Source: Gnetum montanum
Lineage: Eukaryota; Streptophyta; Gnetopsida; Gnetales; Gnetaceae
NCBI GenBank assembly: GCA_015680685.1
Contig: MNCI01013723.1
Span: 85,306 to 149,305 of the forward strand
Length of the DNA: 64,000 bases
Direction of reading: 5' to 3'
Below are positions 10,341-21,002 of this stretch, piece by piece. Made by a program: the position numbers and the translations under genes. Every line of letters starts with the position of its first letter. Position 1 is the stretch's first letter. The notes beneath the pieces were generated by a model. That model was not told the DNA's origin. It ran no database searches and was given only the letters and a program-made list of their open reading frames with translations.

Positions 10341-11516
10341 TGATGACTAATCCAATAGCATTTTGTAACTCAACTGTAAGCCCTATACTTAAGAAGTGTC
10401 ATGTATACCCTATGTTTGTAATCTTAGCATGTATGATTCAGGTTTGCATCTTTTAGGGATGCATACTTACCTTCTATATCATACTTTTGGGCTATGTGCA
10501 TGTTTTAAGTTCCTTAGGATGTTTCTAACCTTGTTTGGGCATCCTAAGGTCCTTAACAACATTTCCTTTGGGGTTCTAGCTTTTGCCTAGAACTAGTGGC
10601 ATGGTACTAGATTTAGGGGATGCATTGACATCCTTGCATCAACACAACCCCTACATCAATGTAGGGTACTGATGCACCTCCTACCAGGTCTTAATTATCT
10701 CAAATTTCTTGAAGTGTGATCTAAAACTACCTTATTGTGTTGAAAAATCTCTATTAATGCTTGGGCATTGATGAACCTAAGTTGTTGCATGACAAAAACT
10801 ATCAACACCTTAGTTGCACTCTCATTTGATAACTTGATCATTTTTATGTTTTCTTGGACTTTTGGTGTCTAGTTTTGAGTGAAAAGCTTCCCCTTCTTTT
10901 GATAAGATGATTTCCTTCCCATTTTGTATATGTTTTGAGTCATCACTTTCATAAGGGTAGCTAGAAGTCTAGTATTATGCATTGTGAATAAATCTCATAA
11001 TTTTTCCCATGTTATATGCTGTGAAAGTCTTAAATTATAAAAACACCAAAAATATGAACCTCGCACTTATCATATATATTCATTAATTAAGTTATTAATT
11101 CATTTACGTATTTGTTTACCTATAATGATTCATCCTTATCCAAGAAGGTCATAAATATATAGAATGATGTTGGGCCATCAAGCTTATGACTAGGAGTTGT
11201 TTTATGCATTCTATGTTAGGTGTTGCACCTATTCCATAAGGGATTGTGATGCATGTGTGTTTACTATTATTTTTCTCTTATATTTATAAGATACATAAAA
11301 ACTATAAAATAAAAAATCTCTCCTCTTCAACTATGGTAACATAGGTTTTTTATGTATGATATATGTGTTATAACATCTTTTATATTTATCAAATGCAACA
11401 AAATACACAAGTATTCTTGGAAATCCATTCAACATCATATTCAAAGTTAATGACTAGATAGCACTATGTTTTGTATGATATAATTCCATTGGTCATAGTT
11501 GGTGGGATACTTATCA
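10341..11516 (+). repeat. 5' LTR of gypsy element A
   Basis: 1176 bp running from TGATGACTAATCC to ACTTATCA, followed by a primer site. It matches LTR B (45278-46506), LTR C (23021-24258) and the inverted LTR at 24259-25093, which together fix its ends. A block of about 50 bp present in the other copies (about 45897-45953) is missing here near 10962. It has a near-palindrome CCCTACATCAATGTAGGG at 10648-10665. The open frame at 10396-10590 lies inside the LTR and is not taken as a gene. Confidence 0.75.
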
Positions 11517-11517
11517 T

Positions 11518-11535
11518 TGACACCATTATCAGGAA
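11518..11535 (+). other. Primer-binding site, tRNA-Asp type (element A)
   Basis: TGACACCATTATCAGGAA begins two bases after the LTR. Compared with the Athila-type site TGGCGCCGTTGTCGGGGA it differs at six positions, all G to A. This is the pattern expected from decay of methylated cytosines on the opposite strand. Confidence 0.72.
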
Positions 11536-11617
11536 AGGCATTGGTGAATTGTCTGGAAAAACTTGTACACTAGTTTAACATTAGTTCAATTAGAGTGTGT
11601 CATTCCTTTAGCATTTT

Positions 11618-13440
11618 GTGCAAGTTGCTATCACAAGTGAAATGATGGATAACACTCCAAGTCCCGAAAGGACCTTTGACAAGGGAACTGAGGCAAAGCA
11701 AAGGAGAGCTCAAGTGACATTCAAACATTTTAATAATGCCTCTCTACCATTGGTTGTCTTGGCATATCCCCAAGACAAGCAAGGAAGGTGGCATGATGTT
11801 CATGGTTAGTTCTCAAGGGAATCGACTAAAGCTACACAACATGATCATAAGAAGGTCCTAATCAATCTTGGCCTAGAAGATGATCAAGCATTTTACGTGG
11901 CATCAAAGCCAGTCTATAGGCCCATCAATGACAAGAGCTTCAAGATTAATTGGTTGAGGACACATGTCATAACATTTCATTTGAACATTTAGAGCAAAAT
12001 TTGACAAGAAAGGGAAAGGGTTGATTTTTCATGAAGGCCAATGGTCAAGTACAACTTACCGATGTGTAGCCATGACTCATGATGTGGACCTACTTTTCAA
12101 GTTCCAACATTTGCAACTATTTGGACCATCCAATGATGAGAATGCCCCACTATTTGACTAAGGTGATTATCATGAACAAAATGAAGTTGTTTGCATTCAA
12201 CGAAAGCATGTTCATGACAACTATATCAACATGGCTAATATTCCAACTTATAGAGGGCTTATCAGTGATGATCCTCAGCTATAGATGCAAGCATTTAATG
12301 ATGCATGCTACCTTTAAGATATCATCAACAATTGACAAAATTTATGGTTGTTTTGCTACACCTTCATTAACCATGTGGTAATTTGGTATAAATTCTTGAT
12401 CCCCTAAACCCATGCAATAGTAGGAAAACATGGTTAAAGTCTTCTATGCAAAATTTAAAACTTATGTTCATGTTTCTAACATTTGAAAGGACATGGCCAG
12501 ATGGAGGCAACGAGCTCTAGAACCTTTAAACATTACCATGAAATGATACATGAAAACACCTCATCATTGTCTGAACCATGACTTTAGCCAAAGAGAAAAA
12601 TTGATGCACATTGTGAAAGGTCTTCATAAGGAGATAAGGAAGCATGTAGACATGCACATGATGGGATAGATATACAAAAAGTTCATGGACCAAATCAAAG
12701 CACTTATGGATACCATTGCAAGCATGGAAGGTGAATCACGAAAGAGGCAATTAGCCAAAGAGTATAATCAAAATCCTATGCACTGAAGGAAGTTGAAAAA
12801 CATTAAAGGTATAGTTAAGCTTCCATTGTAGCCTAGGTCTTGGCACAAGACCAAGTTCAAACCAAGAAGGCCTTGATAGACTTGGACCACAAGGTGAATC
12901 AGGTTTGGGATGCAATGGATGAAAAGATGATCACTATCCTCAAGGACATTAAGGGTAAAGTAGTTGAAACTACAGTAAAAGCCATTACATTGCTCAAATG
13001 TAGAAAGAAGCATGATAAAAAGGGTAAGAGAAATCTCTCATACTCTAAGAGCATCAAAGAAGATCGAGATAAGGCTTCTTTATCCTCCAATGATCAAGGT
13101 CCCTATGAGTACTACACATATCCTCATGGATCATAGTGTTGCCCAATCATGGTTTACATGATTGGCAAAATGGGATGAGTTAGGATGCCTCTGAATCCCA
13201 TGTTCATCAAGAGGCAAATAGGGAAGAATTCATACCTTATCAAATTGTACTAACCTAAAGGTGTGTATCCACAACCCATTAAGTAATACCAATAGTGGCA
13301 AACTTCAAATCATTGGGGTGCTTCTCCATGGAATCTCCCTGCTTTGATGCAACAACAAATGATACTTCCAACTAATCCTTACTTTCCACGTGCTTAAGCA
13401 TGTATGTATCAAATGGCTTAGATGACTCCACAACTGTACA
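11618..13440 (+). pseudogene. Decayed gag of gypsy element A
   Basis: Position after the primer site and before a protease marks this as gag. No single frame survives. The piece at 11618-11809 starts with Met about 80 bp after the primer site. Around 12600-12780 the reading LMHIVKGLHKEIRKHVDM and MEGESRKRQLAKEYNQ resembles the helical end of gag. The frame at 12840-13136 is Lys-rich, and the following part is Pro/Gln/Tyr-rich (NPMFIK, QQQMILPTNPYF), like gag tails. Homologous sequence lies at 46617-47543 plus 54547-55480, where a nested element splits it. Loss of frame makes it a pseudogene. Gag identity is mainly positional. Confidence 0.55.
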
Positions 13441-13443
13441 TGC

Positions 13444-14560
13444 TTGTATTTGCTAGCCAAATTCTATGATATTACCCACTATGCTAATCCTTCTTCCATG
13501 TATGCTACTAGGCAATACACAAAGTTCCATAACCAAAAATTCTACCAGAAGCATAGACATGAACATCATGGGATAGGTTCCATTCCATCCTCATCATCTT
13601 GTGGCAAGGATAACACCATAAGAAAGATAGGGAACCACATTGAAGAGATCTTGCTGTCAAAAAAGATGGCACCTAATGGCAATGGTCTCATTACAATTTC
13701 CATGTTCAAAGAAGTTGTGTAGGAAATCAAAGAAGGACATCTACCCAAAAAGAAATTAGACCCAGGTAGTCCCATGGTCAAAATTCAAATTAGTGAAAAT
13801 AGTTATTGTTTAGCTCTCTATGACTTCATATCAAGGATTAATATCATTCCAATGCAAAAGTACCTTGAGTGGGGAATCACTTCTCTCAAAATTACCAACA
13901 TTTTCTTAGAGTTGGTGGATCAATGCTACATAAACCACATGGGATAATTGAATGACATCATGAAAATCTTAGCGATTTGGTCACATCCAGCTAATTTTTT
14001 GGTGATCCAACTAAAGAACAAGGTAAAAGATAACTTTCCTATCTTTATGGAAAGATTCTATCTAAGCATCATTGATGTCAAGCTCATCTTCTAAGGCCTT
14101 CACCTCAAAATTAGTAGGAAGGATGAGACCAGAAGGACACATTACAAGCTAATATCTTGAAATCATTCCTAGTCATGTGGCAAACATGGCTATAATTATT
14201 ATGTCACTAAACATATCTATTTAATGATAGATGTCAATTTCCTTGAAGAACATATGGTCCATGAAGTGACCTATTAAATCTTGAAAGTTGCAATTAACTC
14301 TCTTGTCTTATCTGATGTCAATTCATTTGATTCAAAGGAAAAAAACATGATGGCAATTGTTACAACGGTATAATATCATCCTAAATTTTAGGAAACTTTT
14401 GATTTATTCCAAAATGATCTTATACCACCGCTAGAGATCAAGCACATTTTGAAGAGCTTGGAATATATGTTCCTCATTGATGGTCATCCTATCATCAGCA
14501 ATTCCAACTTGATGATCATCCAAAAAGTTGAGTTAAAAAAGGTGGTTGCTAAGTTAAGAA
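13444..14560 (+). pseudogene. Decayed gypsy protease region (element A)
   Basis: The open piece at 13444-13722 leads into a frame reading PMVKIQISENSYCLALYDFI, where the active-site block (D-S/T-G in the family) is replaced by YDFISRINIIP. The catalytic Asp-Thr/Ser-Gly is therefore gone. Downstream are HPANFLVIQL and FPIFMERFYLS, which fit the P.DF.V and ILGRPFL blocks of plant gypsy proteases. Next comes PLEIKHILKSLEYMFLIDG, typical of the protease-RT linker. Stops occur throughout. Homologous to 55600-56630. Confidence 0.65.
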
Positions 14561-14639
14561 AAGCTTTTTACTGATCCCATGATGAACTCATGAAAATTGG
14601 CTTCTCTATTTGTCAACACTACATATACACAAACACAAG

Positions 14640-15400
14640 TGTCATGCCTTAATGGATATTGCAATGGAGACTTGATCCTCAATATGGGATGTGGTGAAAA
14701 ATGAGATCATCCATCTCTTGCAGGCTAGTTTCATTGCATTGAATCTTGATTGCTAGTGGATTAGTCCAACTATGGCTGCATTGAAGAAAGAAAATGAATG
14801 GAGAGTCTGTGTTGACTATAAGTTGCTAAATGTTGCTACATTAAAGGACCACTTCCCATTGTCGTTTATGGATCAGGTATTGGACAACATCTCTAGCCAC
14901 GAGTACTATAGATTTCTTGATGGGTACTCTAGTTACAATCATATAAACATTGCACTAGAGGATTAGGCTAATACTACCTTCATCTATCCATGGAAAACCT
15001 TTTTCTTCAAGTGCATGTCACTAAGATTGTGCAATGCACTAGCCACATTTCAATAGTTAGTGATATCAATGTTCTAGAATTACATAGGCAAGAGTGTGGA
15101 AGTCTTCATGAATGACTTGTCTAGATATGGAAAAACATTCAAGGATGCTTTGGACTAGTTTGAAGTTGTTCTGTGTTGCTATTTCCAAGTGAATTCAAAG
15201 ATAAACTAGAAGAAAATCTTGCTAATGATGACTGAGGAAATTGTCCTTGGCCACAAAGTCTCTAAGAGGAAAATTGAAGTTAACCTGAAAAAGATCCACA
15301 CCATTGAGAATAAGACATAGATTCCTATGACACTCAAAGAGATGTGATCTTTCTTTATCCATACAAGCTCTTACCATAGATTTATTAAATATTATTTTAG
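14640..15400 (+). pseudogene. Gypsy reverse transcriptase, 3'-truncated (element A)
   Basis: The frame from 14772 gives the RT core of plant gypsy elements: EWRVCVDYKLLNVAT, HFPLSFMDQVLDNIS, YYRFLDGYSSYNHI, then IYPW and LRLCNALATFQ. The catalytic box that is normally YxDD reads FMNDLS, losing one Asp. The frame after it continues to about 15400 (FFIHTSSYHRFIKYYF) and then stops matching locus B, which carries on. So the element is cut at about 15400, with RNase H and integrase missing. Stops at 14964 and other places also inactivate it. Confidence 0.8.
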
Positions 15401-15960
15401 ACCCCAAGGATTATGCTTATCATTGTTCTGATGCTCATTTTTTGCAATGGTAGTATGATTCTTAGGGGACTCACTTGGTTTTTAGCATTTATCAAAATAT
15501 TTTTACTTGTTGGGAAAGAGAAGGTACCTTCTTTTCCTTTTCTTGGCTCATTTTATCTCATTCATGATCTTTCATAAATAGGGCTTCTTCCCCCACCTAC
15601 CATGCCTTGAATAATTCAGCTTGTAAGTGCTTGATTAGTACCTCAAGTGTAATTGTAGAAGGTTCATGTACAAATGGTGTAATGGCTTCCAACTACTCTT
15701 GCAACCATCATACCTCTACCTCACTCCTTTGCAACTCTCTAAAATATAAAGTTTTATAAATATAAATGGTTTTAGGTTCGGCATGTACATTTATAAGTTA
15801 AGTCTTCACTATGCTATCAATGTTCCTCAACATGAGTTCAACACCTACATCTACCCTTTTGCTCTGCTTCTACCCAGTAACTAGTCCCATGTTGGTTAGT
15901 GAATACCTGGAGGAGTTTTGTTGCATTTTGGACATTATGAATGCTACACCTTAACATGTT
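15400..15960. other. Unrecognised sequence after truncation of element A
   Basis: Homology to locus B ends near 15400. The following 560 bp have no open frame of note and no motif I recognise. Confidence 0.35.
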
Positions 15961-16190
15961 CAATGAGAGGAACCGCTACTTAATGGAACATAAATGCTCA
16001 TGATGAATCATGGGTGGAGCATTCATCAAAGGAGGAGAAAATGCAAAGAGATCCTCCCTTATAATATTCCCACACATAATGGCTTTCATCATGTCTAAAA
16101 AATTACTACCAAGATCTTGCAATCCCTCAACATGAATCATAGCAACTTGTCCCTCACCTTCAATGTTCATTATAGGGCTGAAACCACCAT
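15960..16190 (-). pseudogene. Unknown coding segment, arm 1 of inverted repeat
   Basis: The minus-strand frame at 15976-16170 starts with Met-Asn-Ile-Glu and includes GEGQVAMIHVEGLQDLGSNF. Its reverse complement matches 17085-17280 at the protein level (HIEDEGQATTIHVEVGSNFL there), so the reading frame is real even though the family is not recognised. It may come from a retroelement's third ORF. The arms are about 0.9 kb apart. Confidence 0.45.
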
Positions 16191-17084
16191 GAAGAGATTC
16201 TTTACTTTACTTAATGTTGAAACCAGGTTTTTAAGAGAGTGATCTACTAGGTTGTTGCACCCACATGTGTTGTGAAGCCTACAATATTCAGAGTGCTCTT
16301 TCTAGGCACATGAAAATTTGGTTTGATTGTTTGATGCATGATGCCTTAGTGGAAGGCATCTCATTTACCAAATCTAACATTGCTCCAACAACCATAGAAC
16401 ATCATCTTAGAACCACCACCATAGTTCTTCCAATCTAACATTCTCACAATATAGCCAGAGACTCATAAGACTGAGACAAAACTAAGAATGAAGATCTCTT
16501 AAGAGGCCTTCAACATGGCAAAGGAGAATGTAAAGATGTCAAATCTTCCCCTAGTTCAAAATCCAATGACAAAATGATCATTGATAATCTCTTATCCATT
16601 AAAAGGTCATCTATTATCTTAATTAAAGGGTTTTAAATTGTGGTGATGATAAGGAGATGTACCATCAACATCCCATATTTTTTCTTTAAAGCCATGACCT
16701 AGAAAATTGAGAATAAGGCTCATGAAAAGAGGAATGTGTATTCCTTTCTAGGTTTGATATGAAAATTCTATGAATTGGCAAGCATTCTAAGCCACATGGA
16801 AAAACATCCCATCTTTGCAAGAATGGAAAAATGGGAGAATTTCATGGTGGTGGATCCAAGATGACATCCTAAGGTCATTGGGGTAGTGCCACATTCAAAA
16901 GATGAAATGCCTTCCATTGAGGAATTATGCATGAAACTAGTTCCAAGCACACTCAGTAGGAGCACCCATAGTACTACAGGCTTGACGCCACATGTAGATG
17001 TGATAACCTAGTAGATCGCTCTCTTGGCCACCTAGTTAAGCATTAGGCAAAGCTAAGAATTTTTTGTTGGTGGTGGTTTTAGGC
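16190..17084. other. Spacer between inverted arms, nothing recognised
   Basis: No conserved domain is visible on either strand. The open frame at 16768-16965 (minus) has no supporting similarity. Confidence 0.35.
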
Positions 17085-17280
17085 ATGTAATGCACATTGA
17101 AGATGAGGGACAAGCTACTACAATTCATGTTGAGGTAGGTAGCAATTTTCTAAACATGATGGAAGCCACTATGGATGGGGATGCTATAAGGATCTCATCA
17201 CATTTTCTCCTTCCTTAATGAATGATTCACCCATGATCCGTCATGAGACCCATATTCAATTAAGCACTCATGTTTTCTCA
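17085..17280 (+). pseudogene. Unknown coding segment, arm 2 of inverted repeat
   Basis: Plus-strand counterpart of 15960-16190. The frame reads Met-His-Ile-Glu-Asp-Glu-Gly-Gln, then IHVEVGSNFLNMMEA. It has lost a few codons relative to arm 1 and gains stops at about 17215. The function is unknown. Confidence 0.45.
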
Positions 17281-17868
17281 AGTAGTGTTTTCTCATCACA
17301 TAAATCAAGGCAAGCATGCACAATGTCTAGCATGTAGTAGAAGTCCTCTACATGTTACTAACTAACCTAGGACTAGTCATTAGATAAAAGAGGAGCAAAG
17401 GTTAGATCCAAGTATTGAACTCATGTTAAGGAACATCAATAGCATGGTGGAGATTGAACTTGTAAAAGTATGTGCCAAATTTGAAACTATTGATGTTAAT
17501 TGAACTTTTTTTTTTTGAGGGAGCTATGAAAGAGCTAGGTAGAGGTATGATAGCTGTAAGAGCAATTTGAAACCATTACAATCTTGGTAACCACACCTAA
17601 AATCACACTTGAGGTATGGATCAAGTGCTTATGAGTTGAATTATTCAAGGTATGACAAATGGTAAAAGAACACTTGTTCATGAAAGATGGCTTGGAGAGA
17701 TAAATTAGGATGATAAAGCATCAGTCCTAGGAATGGAAGACAATGAGTCAAGAAAAGCAAAAGCATGTACTTTCCCTTTTCTAGAAAGTAAAAATACTTA
17801 AGGATGAGAGTCAAATCATAGCCCAATTCTGAGACAAATACCTTTGTACAAACAAAGGGCACTGGAAC
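17281..17868. other. No recognised gene
   Basis: No motif or supported frame. The minus-strand frame at 17641-17973 is hydrophobic and is the shadow of a charged plus-strand helical region. Confidence 0.35.
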
Positions 17869-18340
17869 GTGCAACAAGAGATGATAGAGAAGATAACCAA
17901 GAAGATAGATGAGCTCAAAAAGATCCACTTGATTAAGCAAGCAACTAGGGATGTCAAGGTGCATAGAGTGCACAAACTTGTGACTCTAATGAATGAACAT
18001 GTGACTGGAGAAAGGCATGAGGTGAAGGAGAAATTCAACATCTTCCATGAAAAACTCCATCAGATGGCTACAAGTGAGCTAACATCATAGGAGAAGATCG
18101 ATCTCCTGGAGAACATCTACATCCTCCACCATGAAGCAATAGACTTAGTCCTTAAGAGGAAACTCAAGGATGAAAAAAAGGATATGCAAGCAGAGTGAAT
18201 GAGATATTTGTACATTGTTCAAACTTCTACAAGTAGATTGCAGAAGGAGCTAGAAGAAAAAATTTCTTAAGTGGTGGTTGAGTTGGAGGTTGCCAATATG
18301 AGCTCTCATAGGTGAAGAGAAATCACACAATTCCAAGCAT
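17869..18340 (+). pseudogene. Coiled-coil ORF at 3' end of a gypsy element (G)
   Basis: The frame from 17869 is rich in Glu, Lys, Leu and Ile in heptad-like spacing (KITKKIDELKKIHLIKQ and on). After a stop at 18088 it continues in the same frame with EKIDLLENIYILHHEAIDLV and LQKELEEK. This is a long coiled coil and lacks any enzyme motif. It sits about 350 bp before an LTR start at 18689, the place where Athila/Tat-type elements carry a third ORF. ORF3 of element E1 likewise has a helical, coiled-coil-like second half. I see no direct sequence match between the two. Confidence 0.45.
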
Positions 18341-18579
18341 ATGCAAAAAACATATATACGCACTACTTCCTAAGCAAGGCCTGATGTATGAGCAAAAATA
18401 GTAGCTTCGATTTAGGGTAACAAACCTTGAGGCATAGTTGCAAAGATTCCATATGTTCACATCCAACATCTCTGATTTCTTCCCATAACATGAAGGCATA
18501 TTAGGAGGATTTTGACCCCAACAACCACCCCTTGGCACTTGGCAGTGAGGTGGCTTGTGTTGTAACATAGTCATGGTCT

Positions 18580-18710
18580 ATTTTATATAGTTATTTCCTC
18601 CACATGGACCTTATCTTATGTCTACTCCTTGTTTTTGTGTTTTGGGATGTTAAAGCTATGTGACTAACATTACTCAGTTGTGGAAAGAATGATAAGTCAC
18701 CGATGGAATT
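18580..18710 (+). repeat. 3' internal end and LTR stub of element G
   Basis: 18580-18688 matches 22900-23020, the sequence just before LTR C (TTGTGTTTTGGGATGTTAAA here). It ends in a purine run, GTGGAAAGAA, then TGATAAGTCACC, which fits the TGATGA-type LTR start. After about 20 bp the LTR stops and family-D sequence begins on the other strand, so this LTR is broken by a junction at about 18710. Confidence 0.5.
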
Positions 18711-18896
18711 AGCCTCAATAGCTTGCTAGGTAAGTCCCAACTCCCTGCTAAACCTAAGCCTAATTCACCAATTATAAATAGAAGAGAAATGGATGGATAA
18801 ATTCCATTGTGTGGGCATTCCATTAATCAAGGCTCAACTTTGGACCCATTCAACACTCTTGCATCATCAACACATCTATAACTCACCCATCCACAA
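18711..18896 (-). repeat. Family D LTR fragment, inverted (D1)
   Basis: Reverse complement of 20361-20560, sharing TGTGGGCATTCCATTAATCA exactly as well as the CACTCTTGCATCATCA block. On the minus strand the LTR start is near 18896. It is truncated at about 18711. Confidence 0.65.
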
Positions 18897-19480
18897 TTGG
18901 TTGATTAGGTAACATTAATAAAGCATATTAATGGATTTTTCCACACATTCAAAAAACACACTTAAAAAAAATAAAATATCATAATTAAGTACTTGTTAAG
19001 TTTGAAAAGTACAAAAATTCTAACTAAACAAACCAACTTTATTGAGCACAAAAATAAAAATAGTGGAAATAAGAGAAAATTTTGAAGTGACATGGAGGAT
19101 TCCTTCCCCATGATTAATCTATGTCTATAACTTATTAGACCTCTTAGTGTACAATAGAGATTGAGCGTTAGGAATGCTTAGAGATGAAACATGTTCTTTG
19201 TGATGCTCAGGTATTTCTTGTCAATGAGAAACATTCTATCTAGGTCATCTCTATGGCATATTTGTATGCTGCTATATGACAAAGAAGAGTCACAAGATAT
19301 TTTCTTGTAGTGTGTTCTTTCAATCTTATCCCTCCTATTAATTTCAAAATGGAAGATGGTACAATGGGATTATATCCATATCTATCTTGCCAATTGTGTC
19401 CAATGGGATTATATCATCCAAAACATAGTACAATCTAGTTGTAAGCTTCAAAGATGATGTTGATTGAATTACCAAAAATA
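18897..19480. other. No recognised gene
   Basis: AT-rich, with no domain recognised and no long supported frame. Confidence 0.35.
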
Positions 19481-20120
19481 CTGAACAAAGTGAATGAAAA
19501 CTACTAGTATTAAGGATTATTCATCTACCACCGCAATGAACTTCCTTTGGAACAATGTGCTCCATAGGTTTGATATTCCTCAAATCTTGATCTCTAATAA
19601 TAGCATGCCATTTATTAGTAAGGTTTTTTAAAATTTATTGGAATCTTTTAGAGTTAATCATAAATTGACTTTCCCTCATCATCTACAAGCCAATGACCAA
19701 GCAGAAGTTACTAACTATGAAATTTTTATAATACTTAGAAAAATAGTTAGTAGGTATAGAAAAGATTAGGCCAATAAACTTAATGGTTCTCTTTAAGCCT
19801 ATCAAATAGCATGGAAAAACCTTGTTGGCTACACCCCATTCAAGTTGGTATATGAACAGGTTTGATGATTGTCCACTTATCTTGAAATGAAAATGTTGGA
19901 TAGTGTGGTGGATTCTACATAGAAAAAGAGGTTGAATAATCTCAATAAGAATATTCCTGCACTAAGGCTCACCATGATGTTCATCCAAGATAGTTTGATT
20001 TCAAACCTCATGGTAAGATCCTCTATTTCAATCTATCACACTTGTTCCACTTGGAGAAGTTTCAATTTCAATGGGAAGGATCCTACATCATCCACACCAA
20101 TCATAAGCTAAATGAGCTAG
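19480..20120 (+). pseudogene. Gypsy integrase, C-terminal half remnant
   Basis: Plus-strand frames read MNFLWNNVLHRFDIPQILIS, then NHKLTFPHHLQANDQAEVTN carrying the third catalytic residue (Glu in Q.EV.N), then AWKNLVGYTPFKLVYEQ. This is the end of the integrase core of a Ty3/gypsy element. A weak C-terminal domain follows. The N-terminal zinc finger and first catalytic Asp are absent. Family-D LTR sequence begins about 240 bp downstream, so this may be the 3' end of a family-D element. Confidence 0.72.
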
Positions 20121-20360
20121 ACAAGATTTTCTTAATTAATTGGTAGGACCTAAAGCACTACAAAGAATATCTTTTTCCTTTTAGAGTGCATTATGATCAA
20201 TCTTGTATTTTACACTCAAAGGTCTATTAGATGATCAATATGAATTAGTTGCAGAAGAGGAATCCTCCATGTCATATCAAATTTTCTTTCTTTTTTGTTA
20301 TTTTGTTTGAGTGATTTAATAAAGTTGGTATGTTTTATGAATGATCACACAATAAGCCAA

Positions 20361-20800
20361 TGGTGGATGGATGAGTCACAAATGTGATGATGATGCAAGA
20401 GTGCCAGAAAATTCTAAAGTGGAGCCTTGATTAATGGAATGCCCACACAACAAAATTCATCCACTCACTTTTCCTCTATCCATCATTGGTGAACAAAGCT
20501 CAAATTTAGCAGGAAGTGGACACTTAAATTATGAGCTATTGAAGTTAATTCTACTACAACCATAGGTAAGTGGTGCATCCACACCTTAAGATATGAACTC
20601 CAGAATTCTACAAAGTGCTTAGTCTATGTAGAAAAGGGTGTGTCATTGAGGATACTTATGAGCACTAGATGGGTTTGATCAATGTGATTAGAGCAAGGTG
20701 TACATATTTCCATGTCTTACTACATTGGTCAAAAGATGTTTTTGATCACATGAACATGTGCATGCCATGTGGAAAGGGATGAATTCTCATGTTCATCCAA
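20361..20800 (+). repeat. Family D LTR, 5' portion (D2)
   Basis: Begins near TGGTGGATGGATGAGTCACA and matches 57654-57955 (D3) over its length, for example TGTGTCATTGAGGAT, ATGGGTTTGAT and a block ending CATGTGG. It also matches D1 in reverse. The 3' end was not found. Its position after integrase sequence suits a 3' LTR. Confidence 0.6.
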
Positions 20801-20876
20801 GTTAAAGACTCCAAATGATGATCTAGCACTCCAATCATTCCCATAATTCCTATGCACCATTAGAAACCCTCTTTTC

Positions 20877-21002
20877 ATGAAAGAAAGAAAAATGAATTGA
20901 AAATGAAAAGAAAAATAAAGAAAAAGAGAAAAAGAAAAGATGAAAAATAAGAGAAGAAAAGAATAAAAGATGAAAATAATAACAATGATGAGAAGAAGAG
21001 GT
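20877..21002. repeat. Purine-rich tract
   Basis: About 125 bp almost entirely A and G on the plus strand (GAAAGAAAAATG, AAAGAAAAAGAGAAAAAG and similar). The minus-strand open frame over it is Phe/Leu/Ser low complexity and is not a gene. It could form triplex DNA or be a slippage product. Confidence 0.75.

Noticed and set aside
17641-18041. Minus-strand hydrophobic frames of 110 and 76 codons
   Set aside because: They are the antisense of the charged coiled-coil frame at 17869-18340; Glu/Lys codons read as Leu/Phe on the other strand.
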